The notes beneath the pieces were generated by a model, which was given only the letters and a program-made list of their open reading frames with translations, made no database searches and was not told where the DNA came from. The position numbers were made by a program, and so were the translations under genes. Positions 54,785 through 63,848 of a DNA stretch of 64,000 nucleotides are shown here, one piece after another. Position 1 is the first letter of the stretch; the number at the start of each line of letters is the position of its first letter. Source of the DNA: Planctomycetaceae bacterium (GTDB lineage: Bacteria > Planctomycetota > Planctomycetia > Pirellulales > Pirellulaceae); contig PBNZ01000008.1 of assembly GCA_002723275.1 (NCBI GenBank), positions 52,175-116,174 on the forward strand, written 5' to 3'.

Positions 54785-55408
54785 TTGATTCGAAATGTTT
54801 CGCTCACCTTATCGCCCTCAGAACGCCTTGTGATTTGCGGTCGCTCTGGCTCTGCAAAATCCGTCTTGTTACGTGTGCTGGCGATGCTAGATCCCTGCCA
54901 TGTCGGACAGATTCTGTGGCAGGGTAAACAGGTTTCCGATGCGCAGGTTCCGCGTTTTCGGTCTCAATGCATTTACCTTCATCAACGCGCAGCGATGCTG
55001 GAGGGCAGTGTCGAAGAAAACCTGAAGCTGCCCTATCAATTGGCCAACCACCGGTCACTTCAGTATGACCCCGAATTCATCGTCGATTGGCTCAAACAAG
55101 TGGGTCGAGACGAGGAATTCTTGCGGCGTTCCTCGGATGATTTATCGGGTGGCGAACGCCAGATGGTCGCGCTCTTGCGGGCCATACAGCTCAATCCCCA
55201 GGTGTTGCTATTAGATGAGCCAACCTCAGCCGTAGATTCTGGGACAGAGTCGATCATTGAAGAGTTGATTGACCGATGGTTTCGGGCCGAGTCGGATAGA
55301 GCCTTTGTCTGGGTTACCCATGACCGAGCTCAAGCAAGTCGCATGGGCGATCGTCAGATCATCATGGAGGCAGGTGCACTGCAAAAGGAGGGCGGGCATG
55401 CAGGCTGA
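54785..55408 (+). CDS. fetA: ABC transporter ATPase, FetA (YbbL)-like
   Basis: A 207-residue ATP-binding subunit from the TTG at 54785. Walker A is CGRSGSAKSVLL, where the usual Gly before Lys is Ala; the signature is LSGGERQMVALLR, Walker B is QVLLLDEPTSAVD, and WVTHD carries the switch His. In frame upstream the sequence ILELQQVGRRVTTDGQW continues the normal N-terminus of such ATPases but has no ATG, GTG or TTG, so true initiation may be a rare ATT at 54728 or 54734, with GAGGTG just upstream. The permease gene overlaps its end by 11 nt. FetAB/YbbLM in E. coli exports iron; substrate here is inferred. Confidence 0.85.
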   Translation: MIRNVSLTLSPSERLVICGRSGSAKSVLLRVLAMLDPCHVGQILWQGKQVSDAQVPRFRSQCIYLHQRAAMLEGSVEENLKLPYQLANHRSLQYDPEFIVDWLKQVGRDEEFLRRSSDDLSGGERQMVALLRAIQLNPQVLLLDEPTSAVDSGTESIIEELIDRWFRAESDRAFVWVTHDRAQASRMGDRQIIMEAGALQKEGGHAG

Positions 55409-56195
55409 ATATATACAACTGTCATATCTGCAAATGGGTCTCGCATCAGCCTTAATCCTTGCGAATGGTCTGATCTCATTGTTTCTCGGGCTCAAATTGG
55501 GGCGGTCGATCATTTGGGCTTCGATTCGCACCATTGTGCAGCTGTTGCTTGTTGGCTTGGTTTTGCGGCAAGTTTTTCAAGTTCGAAATGTCTACCTGGT
55601 TTTGGCTTTGATGGGAGTCATGACGGTTCTTGCCGGTTTCGCGGCGGTGCGACGGACGGAACATCGATATCCAGGGATCTGGTTGAACACGTTTCTATCG
55701 GTCTGGGCGAGTTCCTGGGTGATCACCCTTTTAGCGTTGGTGGCCATCGTTCGTGTTGATCCCTGGTATCTGCCCCAATATGCAATTCCCTTGTTGGGGA
55801 TGGTGCTGGGGAATTCCCTCACAGGGGTCTCGCTGGGACTCGAAAGGCTCGGAGACGAAATGTCTCGAGGACGTGACAAGATTGAGATGATACTTGCCTT
55901 GGGCGGAAGCTCGTGGGAAGCCGCCAATCGACCCATTGCAAATGCCGTTCGCACGGGAATGATCCCGACATTCAATGCGATGGCGGTTGTGGGCATCGTC
56001 AGCCTGCCAGGCATGATGACCGGACAATTACTCGCCGGTGTTGAACCTGTGGACGCGGTCAAATATCAAGTCGTCATTATGTTTCTGATTGCGGCTGGAA
56101 CCGGGATCGGCATTGTCTTGGCCGCTTTGCTGACCTACCGTTCGATGTTCAGCTCAAAACACCAGTTCCGCTATGATACGCTGAGATCGCGGTAG
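55398..56195 (+). CDS. fetB: ABC transporter permease, FetB (YbbM)-like
   Basis: A 265-residue membrane protein with about seven hydrophobic segments. Family features are ILANGLISLFLGLKLGRSIIW and MVLGNSLTGVSLGLERL, then ALGGSSWEAANRPIANAVRTGMIPTFN with MAVVGIVSLPGMMTGQLLAG, all typical of UPF0014/FetB. The ATG at 55398 follows GGAGGGCGGG and overlaps the ATPase stop by 11 nt, so the pair is translationally coupled. With its partner it forms a half-size iron (or other metal) exporter. Confidence 0.9.
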   Translation: MQAEYIQLSYLQMGLASALILANGLISLFLGLKLGRSIIWASIRTIVQLLLVGLVLRQVFQVRNVYLVLALMGVMTVLAGFAAVRRTEHRYPGIWLNTFLSVWASSWVITLLALVAIVRVDPWYLPQYAIPLLGMVLGNSLTGVSLGLERLGDEMSRGRDKIEMILALGGSSWEAANRPIANAVRTGMIPTFNAMAVVGIVSLPGMMTGQLLAGVEPVDAVKYQVVIMFLIAAGTGIGIVLAALLTYRSMFSSKHQFRYDTLRSR

Positions 56196-56392
56196 TTTGC
56201 GGGCAAGATTGTGGGCGAGCCGTGATTCGGGGGGCTACGTGATTGGCCCTTCCACCGCTAAAATCAAATAAATAGAGGTCGACACGGGCCGACGGACACG
56301 CCCAGACTACCCTGGACGTTTGGAATTCATCCCTCGCGACTTGTGTCTCCCTGGCAACTTTCATGGTTTTTGTGAGGCGAGTGCCCCTACTT

Positions 56393-57661
56393 ATGACGAA
56401 GCGACTTTCCATCGACGGCGCGAAGATTCAAGAAATTGCTGCTGAGTTTCCTACGCCCTTCTATCTTTATGATGAAGCCGGTATTCGGAATACCGTGCGA
56501 GAGTTATTGGCGGCATTTTCATGGTGTGAAGGGTTTCGCGAATACTTCGCAGTCAAGGCAACTCCGAATCCCCACCTTCTGGATATTCTCAAAGAGGAAG
56601 GGTGCGGAGCTGATTGTTCCAGCTTGAATGAATTGGTGTTGTCCGAAGCAGTAGGGGTGACTGGCGATTGGATTATGTTCACCTCGAACAATACGCCTGC
56701 CAATGACTATGCGAAAGCCATGCAACTCGGAGCCCTCATTAACCTGGACGATATCACGCAGATCCAGTACATGTTGGAGAACGTGGGTCTGCCCGAAGTT
56801 CTCAGCTTTCGGTATAACCCTGGGCCGTTGCGAGAAGGGAATGCCATCATTGGTAATCCCGAAGAGGCGAAATATGGCTTTACTCGAGAACAGTTGTTCG
56901 AGGGCTATGCAATGCTCAAGGCCAACGGCGTCGAGCGATTTGGCTTACACACCATGGTCGCCTCGAACGAATTGAATGCCGACTTTTTCGTTGAGACAGC
57001 CAGGATGCTTTTTGAAATTACGGTCGAGATTTTCCAAAAGCTTGATATCAATATTGATTTCGTCAATCTCGGTGGCGGAATTGGAATTCCCTACAAGCCC
57101 GGCGAGCAAGCGGTGGATTTGAAGCATGTAGGGCAGGCCATTCATCAGCTTTATAAGGAAATAATCGAGCCGGCCGGTTTGCACCCCATGAAGGTGCTGA
57201 TGGAAAATGGTCGGATGATTACAGGGCCGCATGGATTCCTCGTTACCAAGGCCATCCACCATAAGGACATTTATAGGAACTATATCGGGGTTGATGCCTG
57301 TATGGCGAATCTCATGCGCCCCGGAATGTATGGCGCTTATCACCATATTTCGGTGGTTGGAAAAGAGGATGAACCAGCGGATCAGGTCTACGACGTCGTC
57401 GGGTCGCTTTGCGAAAACAACGATAAGTTTGCGATCAATCGAAATCTACCGCGAATCGATGAAGGAGATATTCTGGTAATTCACGATGCCGGCGCGCATG
57501 GGCATTCCATGGGATTCCAGTACAACGGCAAGCTTCGTTCAGCCGAATTGTTACTCCGCGAGGACGGTACCGTTCAAGAGATTCGACGAGCGGAAACTGC
57601 CGAGGACTACTTTTCAACGCTCGATTATCCCGGCCTGGTCGCCCGACCAACGTTGAGTTAA
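56393..57661 (+). CDS. lysA: Diaminopimelate decarboxylase-type PLP enzyme
   Basis: A 422-residue fold-III PLP enzyme. The PLP lysine lies in FREYFAVKATPNPHLL; CGADCSSLNEL, FVNLGGGIGIPYKPG (phosphate loop), VLMENGRMITGPHG and VGSLCENNDKF (active-site Cys) follow in the expected order. The last lysine-pathway step, meso-DAP to lysine, fits best; carboxynorspermidine or related decarboxylases are the main alternative. The usual ExGR motif reads ENGR. The ATG at 56393 is chosen, with 56363 as an alternative. No other lysine gene is adjacent. Confidence 0.88.
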   Translation: MTKRLSIDGAKIQEIAAEFPTPFYLYDEAGIRNTVRELLAAFSWCEGFREYFAVKATPNPHLLDILKEEGCGADCSSLNELVLSEAVGVTGDWIMFTSNNTPANDYAKAMQLGALINLDDITQIQYMLENVGLPEVLSFRYNPGPLREGNAIIGNPEEAKYGFTREQLFEGYAMLKANGVERFGLHTMVASNELNADFFVETARMLFEITVEIFQKLDINIDFVNLGGGIGIPYKPGEQAVDLKHVGQAIHQLYKEIIEPAGLHPMKVLMENGRMITGPHGFLVTKAIHHKDIYRNYIGVDACMANLMRPGMYGAYHHISVVGKEDEPADQVYDVVGSLCENNDKFAINRNLPRIDEGDILVIHDAGAHGHSMGFQYNGKLRSAELLLREDGTVQEIRRAETAEDYFSTLDYPGLVARPTLS

Positions 57662-57719
57662 TTGCCGGACGCGAGCAAGCGAAGGAGTCGCGGGCTCTAA
57701 CGAACGCGTGTCCTTAGAT

Positions 57720-59129
57720 TCACGAGCTCACGATATCACGGACAACTTCTCCGTGAACGTCCGTTAACCGAAAGTCTCGGCCTTGGAATCGGAAGGTGAG
57801 CTGTTCGTGATCGATTCCCAGCAAGTGAAGAACCGTCGCTTGCAAATCGTGCACGTGAACCTGGTTTTCGACCACGCTAAGGCCTAGGTCGTCTGTCGCA
57901 CCGTACGAGATGCCAGGCCTCACGCCTCCTCCCGCCATCCAGATCGTGTAGCTGTCGATGTGATGGTCTCGACCGGCCGGCTTTCGCAATTCTCCCATGG
58001 GTGTCCGTCCGAATTCACCACCCCAGATCACTAAGGTATCCTCCAGCAGTCCTCGTTGCTTCAGGTCCAGCACCAGCCCGGCGGCTGCCTGGTCGATCTG
58101 TTTGGTCCGCAATGGTAGATCCTTCTCCAGCGATTCGGCTCCGCCGTGATGGTCCCAGTTTGTATGGTACAGCTGAATGAACCGTACACCTCGCTCGACG
58201 AGTCGTCGAGCGAGCAAGCAATTGTTTGCAAATGATGCCTCTCCTGGCTTGGCCCCGTAGAGATCCAGGGTCGCCTGAGTTTCATCCTTGATGTTCATGA
58301 GTTCGGGGGCGCTGCTTTGCATGCGATAGGCCATCTCATACGCCGCAATACGCGTTGAGATCTCAGGGTCCCCGACGACACCGAGTCGGTGGCGATTCAG
58401 ATCCCCCACTGCGTTGAAGAAGTCTTGTTGTCGATCCTTCGTCATGCCCTTAGGTGACTGGAGATTTAGAATGGGATCGCCCGTCCCACGAAAGGGCACA
58501 CCTTGAAAGGTGGTTGGCAGGAATCCACTCGACCAGAGCGAAGCCCCTGACCTTGGGCCGCGTGGTCCCGATTGGAGAACCACAAACGAAGGCAGGTCCC
58601 GTGCTTCGCTGCCGAGTCCATAGGTCACCCATGATCCCATGGAAGGTCGACCTGGTTGTGGCGAACCGGTGTTTGTGAAGAGCTTGGCGGGTCCATGATT
58701 GAACACATCCGTCTTCATGCTCTTAATAAAGCAAACATCGTCGACGATTTTCCGATGATGCGGCAGGAGATCACTCAGCCACGCTCCACTTTGACCATGC
58801 TGCTGAAACGGCCGATAGGGCCTCAGGAGTTTTTCGGTTCCCTTCAGGAAGGCAAATCGCTTGTCCTTCATGAATTCGGCGGGGGTGGGTTTGCCGTGCA
58901 ATTCGGTAAGCAGCGGCTTATGATCGAAAAGTTCAAGCTGGCTAGGACCGCCGGCCATGAACATGTAGATCACTCGCTTCGCTCTTGCTTGAGTCATTGG
59001 GTTCGACGCGGCATCGTTTGCCTTACTTCTTCGTTCCAGCATGGAACTCAACGCCATGGCACCGACGCCTACGCCGCACTCGCGGAAGAAGTGTCGTCTT
59101 GTTTCGAGCTTGAGTTGATCTTTCTGCAT
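57720..59129 (-). CDS. DUF1501 family protein
   Basis: A 469-residue protein with a Tat-like leader (RRHFFRECGVGVGAMALSS) and the DUF1501 fold: VIYMFMAGGPSQLELFDHKP, FTNTGSPQPGRPSMGSWVTYGLGSE (in part), LVIWGGEFGRTPMGE and GRDHHIDSYTIWMAGGGVRPG (in part). It follows the DUF1549/DUF1553 gene by 7 nt, the usual partner arrangement in planctomycetes. The pair probably acts outside the cytoplasm. The reaction is unknown. Confidence 0.92.
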   Translation of the reverse strand: MQKDQLKLETRRHFFRECGVGVGAMALSSMLERRSKANDAASNPMTQARAKRVIYMFMAGGPSQLELFDHKPLLTELHGKPTPAEFMKDKRFAFLKGTEKLLRPYRPFQQHGQSGAWLSDLLPHHRKIVDDVCFIKSMKTDVFNHGPAKLFTNTGSPQPGRPSMGSWVTYGLGSEARDLPSFVVLQSGPRGPRSGASLWSSGFLPTTFQGVPFRGTGDPILNLQSPKGMTKDRQQDFFNAVGDLNRHRLGVVGDPEISTRIAAYEMAYRMQSSAPELMNIKDETQATLDLYGAKPGEASFANNCLLARRLVERGVRFIQLYHTNWDHHGGAESLEKDLPLRTKQIDQAAAGLVLDLKQRGLLEDTLVIWGGEFGRTPMGELRKPAGRDHHIDSYTIWMAGGGVRPGISYGATDDLGLSVVENQVHVHDLQATVLHLLGIDHEQLTFRFQGRDFRLTDVHGEVVRDIVSS

Positions 59130-59136
59130 CGTCTCT

Positions 59137-61488
59137 CTAGCCTCTTGTGAGGAACTCGTCCAGGTTCATAAGCACTCGGGCCAATGCGGTCCACGTCGCA
59201 AGCTCCATGTCTGCGGGCGCTTGATCGGTTGACGACGTGTCTGTGTCTGTCAGCCGGTCCCGCTGAAGCGCGATAAACGATTGGAGCTGCTGTGATTCGG
59301 CAGCGTCTGGATGGCGGCTCAAGCAAAGGCGAAAGGCCATGTTGATTCGGTCTTCGTCGGAGGACGGGCCATGGAGGATCAAGCGACGTGCAAGCCCTTC
59401 GGCCATTTCAATGATCGCCTCGTCGTTGGCCATAGTCAGTGCCTGTAGTGGAGTATTCGATCGGACTCGACGCGTGCAAACTGTCTGGAAGTTGGGAGCG
59501 TCAAAGGTCGTCAGCATGGGGTGAGGCGCACTGCGATAGAAGAAGGTGTACATCCCGCGGCGATACCGATCAGCGCCTTGGCTCGTTTCCCAGCTTAACC
59601 GTCGTTGCGTAAAGGCGTAGACCCCATCAGGCTGCGGTGGGTAAACACTTGGGCCCCCGATCGTCGAGGTTAATGTTCCGCTTGCGGAGAGTGCCAAGTC
59701 CCGCACAAGTTCGGCATCGACCCGAATCCGCGATTGTCGACCGAGTAACTGATTTCGCGGATCGTTAGCCACCAGCTCGGAGGTGGCTCGTGATGAACGT
59801 TGGTAGGTGTCCGAAAGAACAATGTAACGGTGCAGACGCTTAATCGACCATTCTTGTTCGATCAACCAATGAGCAAGCCAATCCAATAGCTCTGGATGAG
59901 TGGGTAGGGATCCCTGAGTGCCGAAATCGTTTTCTGTTTCAACCAGACCCTGGCCGAAGAATCGCATCCAAGTTCGATTGACAACCACTCGAGCGGTCAA
60001 AGGATTGCTGCGGTCTACGAGCCAATTTGCGAGATCCAAGCGTGAATGTGAGCCGTCGGTCGCAGGAAGAGCAGGGAGTACTTGTGGCACGTTGGCAGTA
60101 ACTTCCTCTCCCTTTCTGAGGAAATCGCCGCGGATATGGAGGTGAGTCGTGCGCGGCTCTCCCAGTTCTCGCATGACCATCACGCGCCCAAATCGACCTT
60201 CGATGCCTCGTTGAGCCTCCTCCAATTGCTTAATCACGGATTCAAGTGATTTTCGCAATGATTCGTTTTCCGTGCTATCGCCCTCCGGCAGAGCCTCGCG
60301 GGTCGACTTGATCGCCGCCACGATCTCGTCACGACTCTTCTGGGCTTTTGCCGGTAAAGGATTGATCTGAGGATTATGGCTGTTCTTGTCTTCTGTTGAA
60401 TTGAAGAATGCAAACAGCTGGTAGTATTCCACTTGAGTGATCGGATCGAACTTGTGAGTGTGGCATTGTGCGCAGCCGACGGTGAGTCCCAACCAGACCG
60501 CGCCGGTTGTGTTTACACGATCAACCACTGTCTCATTGCGGAATTGTTCGGGATCACTTCCTCCCTCTTGATTAACGAGCGTGTTTCGGTGAAAGCCAGT
60601 CGCCACTAGTTGGTCCACACTCGGGTCGGCCATCAGGTCGCCTGCCAACTGTTCAATGGTAAATTGATCGAAGGGAATGTCCTGGTTGATTGCGTTGATC
60701 ACCCAGTCCCGATAGGGCCACATCACCCGCGCGCCGTCAATCGAATAGCCATCGGAGTCGGCGTACCGCGCCTGGTCAAGCCAGTATCGTCCCCACCGTT
60801 CCCCATAATGAGGACTCGATAGCAACTCATCGACCAGTTTTTCAACGGAATTGGGACTTGTGTCGGCAACAAATGAATCGACGGCCTCCGGCGACGGAAG
60901 GATTCCCAGGAGATCGATGTACAGCCGACGTATTAACTCGTCTCGCTTCGCCGCAGCGACCGGTTCCAGCTTCGCCGCTGATAGTCGGTCCGAAATAAAT
61001 ACATCGATCGGGTGTCGGGAGTCCTTGGTTGCGGGCAACTCAGGCTTTTGGATCGATTGAAACGCCCAATGTCCCTCCCATGGGGCACCCGCGGCAATCC
61101 ATTGTCGGAGCATCTCAATCTGCTCCTCCGTCAAGGCTTTATTGCTAGAAGCTGGTGGCATTCTCTCGTCCGGATCTTCGGAGAGTAGCCGACGCAGTAG
61201 TTCACTATTTTCCGGATCACCTGGGATCACGACGCCGTCGCCGCCTGCCACCACTGTCTCGCGGAAATCAAGTCGCAGATCGGCTTCTCGAGTCCCTTCA
61301 TCTGGACCGTGGCATGTGTAACACATGTTTGCAAGCAGCGGCTGTATGTCACGACTGAAGCTGACGTCATCGGCCGAAGGTACTTCGTCGGCTCGTAAAG
61401 AATGGCATGTTAGCATTGCAAGCGCAAGGCAAAGCAGTGGCGTTTGGTGCCGGCGCTGATTACCATTCTGGGTAAGGTGTTTTCTCAT
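59137..61488 (-). CDS. Cytochrome-c-type DUF1549/DUF1553 (PSCyt1/PSD1) protein
   Basis: A 783-residue exported protein with a signal peptide (HQTPLLCLALAMLTCHSLRA). Order of domains: PSCyt1 haem-c domain with MCYTCHGPDEG (CxxCH near residue 57) and MPPASSNKALTEEQI; DUF1549 (~150-370, WGRYWLDQARYADSDGYS, FTIEQLAGDLMADPS, GLTVGCAQCHTHKFDPITQ with a second CxxCH); and DUF1553 (~480-760, RVVVNRTWMRFFGQGLVETENDFG, RSNTPLQALTMANDEAIIEMA). Family function is unknown, probably redox work on extracellular carbohydrates. The start at 61488 is chosen over 61536. The DUF1501 partner follows. Confidence 0.93.
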   Translation of the reverse strand: MRKHLTQNGNQRRHQTPLLCLALAMLTCHSLRADEVPSADDVSFSRDIQPLLANMCYTCHGPDEGTREADLRLDFRETVVAGGDGVVIPGDPENSELLRRLLSEDPDERMPPASSNKALTEEQIEMLRQWIAAGAPWEGHWAFQSIQKPELPATKDSRHPIDVFISDRLSAAKLEPVAAAKRDELIRRLYIDLLGILPSPEAVDSFVADTSPNSVEKLVDELLSSPHYGERWGRYWLDQARYADSDGYSIDGARVMWPYRDWVINAINQDIPFDQFTIEQLAGDLMADPSVDQLVATGFHRNTLVNQEGGSDPEQFRNETVVDRVNTTGAVWLGLTVGCAQCHTHKFDPITQVEYYQLFAFFNSTEDKNSHNPQINPLPAKAQKSRDEIVAAIKSTREALPEGDSTENESLRKSLESVIKQLEEAQRGIEGRFGRVMVMRELGEPRTTHLHIRGDFLRKGEEVTANVPQVLPALPATDGSHSRLDLANWLVDRSNPLTARVVVNRTWMRFFGQGLVETENDFGTQGSLPTHPELLDWLAHWLIEQEWSIKRLHRYIVLSDTYQRSSRATSELVANDPRNQLLGRQSRIRVDAELVRDLALSASGTLTSTIGGPSVYPPQPDGVYAFTQRRLSWETSQGADRYRRGMYTFFYRSAPHPMLTTFDAPNFQTVCTRRVRSNTPLQALTMANDEAIIEMAEGLARRLILHGPSSDEDRINMAFRLCLSRHPDAAESQQLQSFIALQRDRLTDTDTSSTDQAPADMELATWTALARVLMNLDEFLTRG

Positions 61489-61583
61489 GGATACGATTCT
61501 AGCATGGTGAAAGCGTCCGTGCCTCCCTTTCGCCAATGCTACTCAAATGAAGCGGCGACGTCGATTCCGCAATCCGGTGTCTT

Positions 61584-62708
61584 ATGCGATTCTTGGTTTC
61601 AACTATTTTGTCCGTTCTGCTTGTCGCAGGCCAATCTTTGCGAGCGGAACAGCCTGTTCAGGTTGATCAAGAACTTCGACATGAACTCGCGCGAATCGTC
61701 ACTCAATACGAGCTGCCGGGAATGGTTGCTGCATTGGTTGAACAGGGAAGAGTTACTCGGGTTGCGGCTACCGGCGTGCGAAAATTGGGAGATTCCGAGG
61801 AACTGACGATTGCTGATCGGATGCATCTCGGGTCCTGTACGAAGGCAATGACGGCGACGATTCTGGCGCAACTCGTTGACGCTCAGAAGATGACCTGGAA
61901 TGGAACTCTCGCTGAGTTACTTCCAGATTTAAGTCCAAGGATGCATGAATCTTTTCGGGGTGTAACGGTACGCCAACTGTTGACTCATCGTTCTGGACTC
62001 CCCGCCAATTCTCCGTTAATGCATGCGGCCGACAAGAGTCTTTCCACCCGCGATCAACGTGAGTGGTTATTCGAACAAGTGTTGGCAATGGACCCTGAGT
62101 ATGAGCCGGGGACGAAGGCACGCTATTCGAATCTGGGATATATGTTGGCCGGATTCGTTGCAGAAACTGTCTCTGGTGACACTTGGGAATCTCTCATGCG
62201 GAAACGGATCTTTGAGCCGTTGCAGATGGATTCTGCCGACTTTGGTGTGCCGGGAACAACAGGCAAACTCAATCAGCCTTGGGGCCATCGCGAGGTTTCA
62301 GAAGGAGAGATTCGGGCACTTCAACGTGACAATCCGCCTGTCTTGGGACCGGCGGGTACCGTGCATGCATCCTTGATGGACTGGGCAAAGTTTGTCGCGG
62401 TGCACCTTAAACATCAGCCACGTCCGCCCTTACTTATGGAGTCTACGATCGACGAAATGCATCGTCCTTATCCCAACGGAAGGTATGCGCTAGGATGGGT
62501 TGCATTACCTCGATGGTGGTCGCCGGGGCATGCGATTACTCATTCCGGTAGCAATACAATGTGGATGGCGGTCGTCTGGGCTTCGCCCCAGCGAGATTTT
62601 GCTTTTCTCGCGGCGACGAACAGCGCCCAGCATGGTGCAGCAAAGGCTTGCGATGACGCCGTGCGTTTTCTCCTGGAGGGTGTGATCAAAAAAGTCGAAG
62701 ACGAATAG
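61584..62708 (+). CDS. Exported beta-lactamase-fold serine hydrolase
   Basis: A 374-residue protein with a signal peptide (STILSVLLVAGQSLRA). Class C/esterase motifs are LGSCTKAMTA (SxxK), ARYSNLGYMLAG (YxN) and THSGSN (in the KTG position), with VRQLLTHRSGLP. It is a periplasmic esterase or peptidase of the family (AmpC-like), not necessarily a beta-lactamase. It diverges from the cytochrome protein gene with a 95-nt gap. Confidence 0.92.
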   Translation: MRFLVSTILSVLLVAGQSLRAEQPVQVDQELRHELARIVTQYELPGMVAALVEQGRVTRVAATGVRKLGDSEELTIADRMHLGSCTKAMTATILAQLVDAQKMTWNGTLAELLPDLSPRMHESFRGVTVRQLLTHRSGLPANSPLMHAADKSLSTRDQREWLFEQVLAMDPEYEPGTKARYSNLGYMLAGFVAETVSGDTWESLMRKRIFEPLQMDSADFGVPGTTGKLNQPWGHREVSEGEIRALQRDNPPVLGPAGTVHASLMDWAKFVAVHLKHQPRPPLLMESTIDEMHRPYPNGRYALGWVALPRWWSPGHAITHSGSNTMWMAVVWASPQRDFAFLAATNSAQHGAAKACDDAVRFLLEGVIKKVEDE

Positions 62709-62749
62709 CTTGAGGATTTTTGCAGGGATGACTCCTCTCACTTGCGGTT

Positions 62750-62977
62750 CTAGATTTTGGCTTCGCCTGTCTTCACACGCTTAAGTTTTTTCCCAAGAGC
62801 AAATTCTGGATAGATACACTCGGCTTTAACGGAATCGTTACCAGCGATATCATGAGCAGACAAGAAGGATTTTGACGAGGTGCATCGTAGCACTTGGGTG
62901 CCATCGGTTTGGGCTGCGATTTGAGAAGTTGATTGGCAGCAAATAGGCTTCGCGACTGATTGATTTGGATGCGTCAT
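62750..62977 (-). CDS. Small ORF of doubtful status
   Basis: A 75-residue frame (MTHPNQSVAKP to TGEAKI) that fills the gap between the serine hydrolase and PlsC-type genes. It has no family, no signal peptide and no ribosome site, and its start overlaps the start of the divergent gene. Three cysteines and a basic C-terminus are the only features. It may be non-coding. Confidence 0.2.
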   Translation of the reverse strand: MTHPNQSVAKPICCQSTSQIAAQTDGTQVLRCTSSKSFLSAHDIAGNDSVKAECIYPEFALGKKLKRVKTGEAKI

Positions 62978-63848
62978 GCGAACGTTGTTGAAAAAGTTCG
63001 TTTTAGCTGCGGCCCGGCTCTCGCTGCGATTGCGATATCGCATTCGCGTTTCTGGGCTTGATTCGGTCCGGAATCTTCAAGGAGCAACTCTGGTGCTCCC
63101 CAACCATCCGGCCTATATCGACCCCGTCATGGTGTTGACGGAGTTGAAACTTCCAATCGGTATTCCCCGGCCGGTCGTCTATACGGAAACCTACCGGATG
63201 CCGCCCCTTTATCCGCTGATGCGTGTCGTCAATGCAGCCGAAGTCCCAGATCTTCGTCGCCACCCGCGACAGGCTGCCAAGGCGACTCGCGACTTGATTG
63301 ATTGGATTTCTCGCGATCTTAAAAGTGGTCAGAGTTTTTTGATCTACCCCTCGGGACGACTGCAACGCAAGGATACCGAATGGATTGGTGGGGCTCGAAT
63401 GACCCATGATTTACTTGCGCAATGTGGAAACGTTAACCTCGTGCTCGTGAGGACTCGTGGGGTTTGGGGCAGCGTCTTCAGTTGTGCACCAACAGGCGAT
63501 GTTCCTGATCTAAAGAAGGTGTTTTGGTTGGGTATTCCGCGTCTATTGGGGAGTCTCATCCTTTTTTTGCCTCGCCGCGATGTTTCCATTCATGTGGAAT
63601 CTTTTGACTCGACTCATTGTTTGGGAATGAGTCGATTAGAATTCAATGAATGGTTGGAGAACTGGTACAACCATGATGGCGGCGAAAGTCCGATTTACGT
63701 TCCCTATCACCGATTGCGCCGTCGAGCATCCAATCGAGATCGTCTAGCTCGCAGGCAGTCCGGTCGCGGGCGACGGCTGTGGAGAAAAAAAGAAAAGGCA
63801 GGGGACTCGGTGAACCTGCGAGCCCAGAAGGCTGACGGAAATGATTGA
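62976..63848 (+). CDS. PlsC-type 1-acyl-glycerol-phosphate acyltransferase-like protein
   Basis: A 290-residue acyltransferase. Motif I is LPNHPAYIDPV (HxxxxD); the motif III equivalent is LIYPSGRLQRKDTEW, where typical enzymes have EGTR. It has one N-terminal amphipathic or membrane segment and another hydrophobic stretch (WLGIPRLLGSLILFLP). The C-terminal ~50 residues are very basic (RRRASNRDRLARRQSGRGRR) and may lie on the membrane surface. It probably acylates a lysophospholipid or related glycerol ester. The next gene overlaps its end by 8 nt. Confidence 0.82.
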   Translation: MRTLLKKFVLAAARLSLRLRYRIRVSGLDSVRNLQGATLVLPNHPAYIDPVMVLTELKLPIGIPRPVVYTETYRMPPLYPLMRVVNAAEVPDLRRHPRQAAKATRDLIDWISRDLKSGQSFLIYPSGRLQRKDTEWIGGARMTHDLLAQCGNVNLVLVRTRGVWGSVFSCAPTGDVPDLKKVFWLGIPRLLGSLILFLPRRDVSIHVESFDSTHCLGMSRLEFNEWLENWYNHDGGESPIYVPYHRLRRRASNRDRLARRQSGRGRRLWRKKEKAGDSVNLRAQKADGND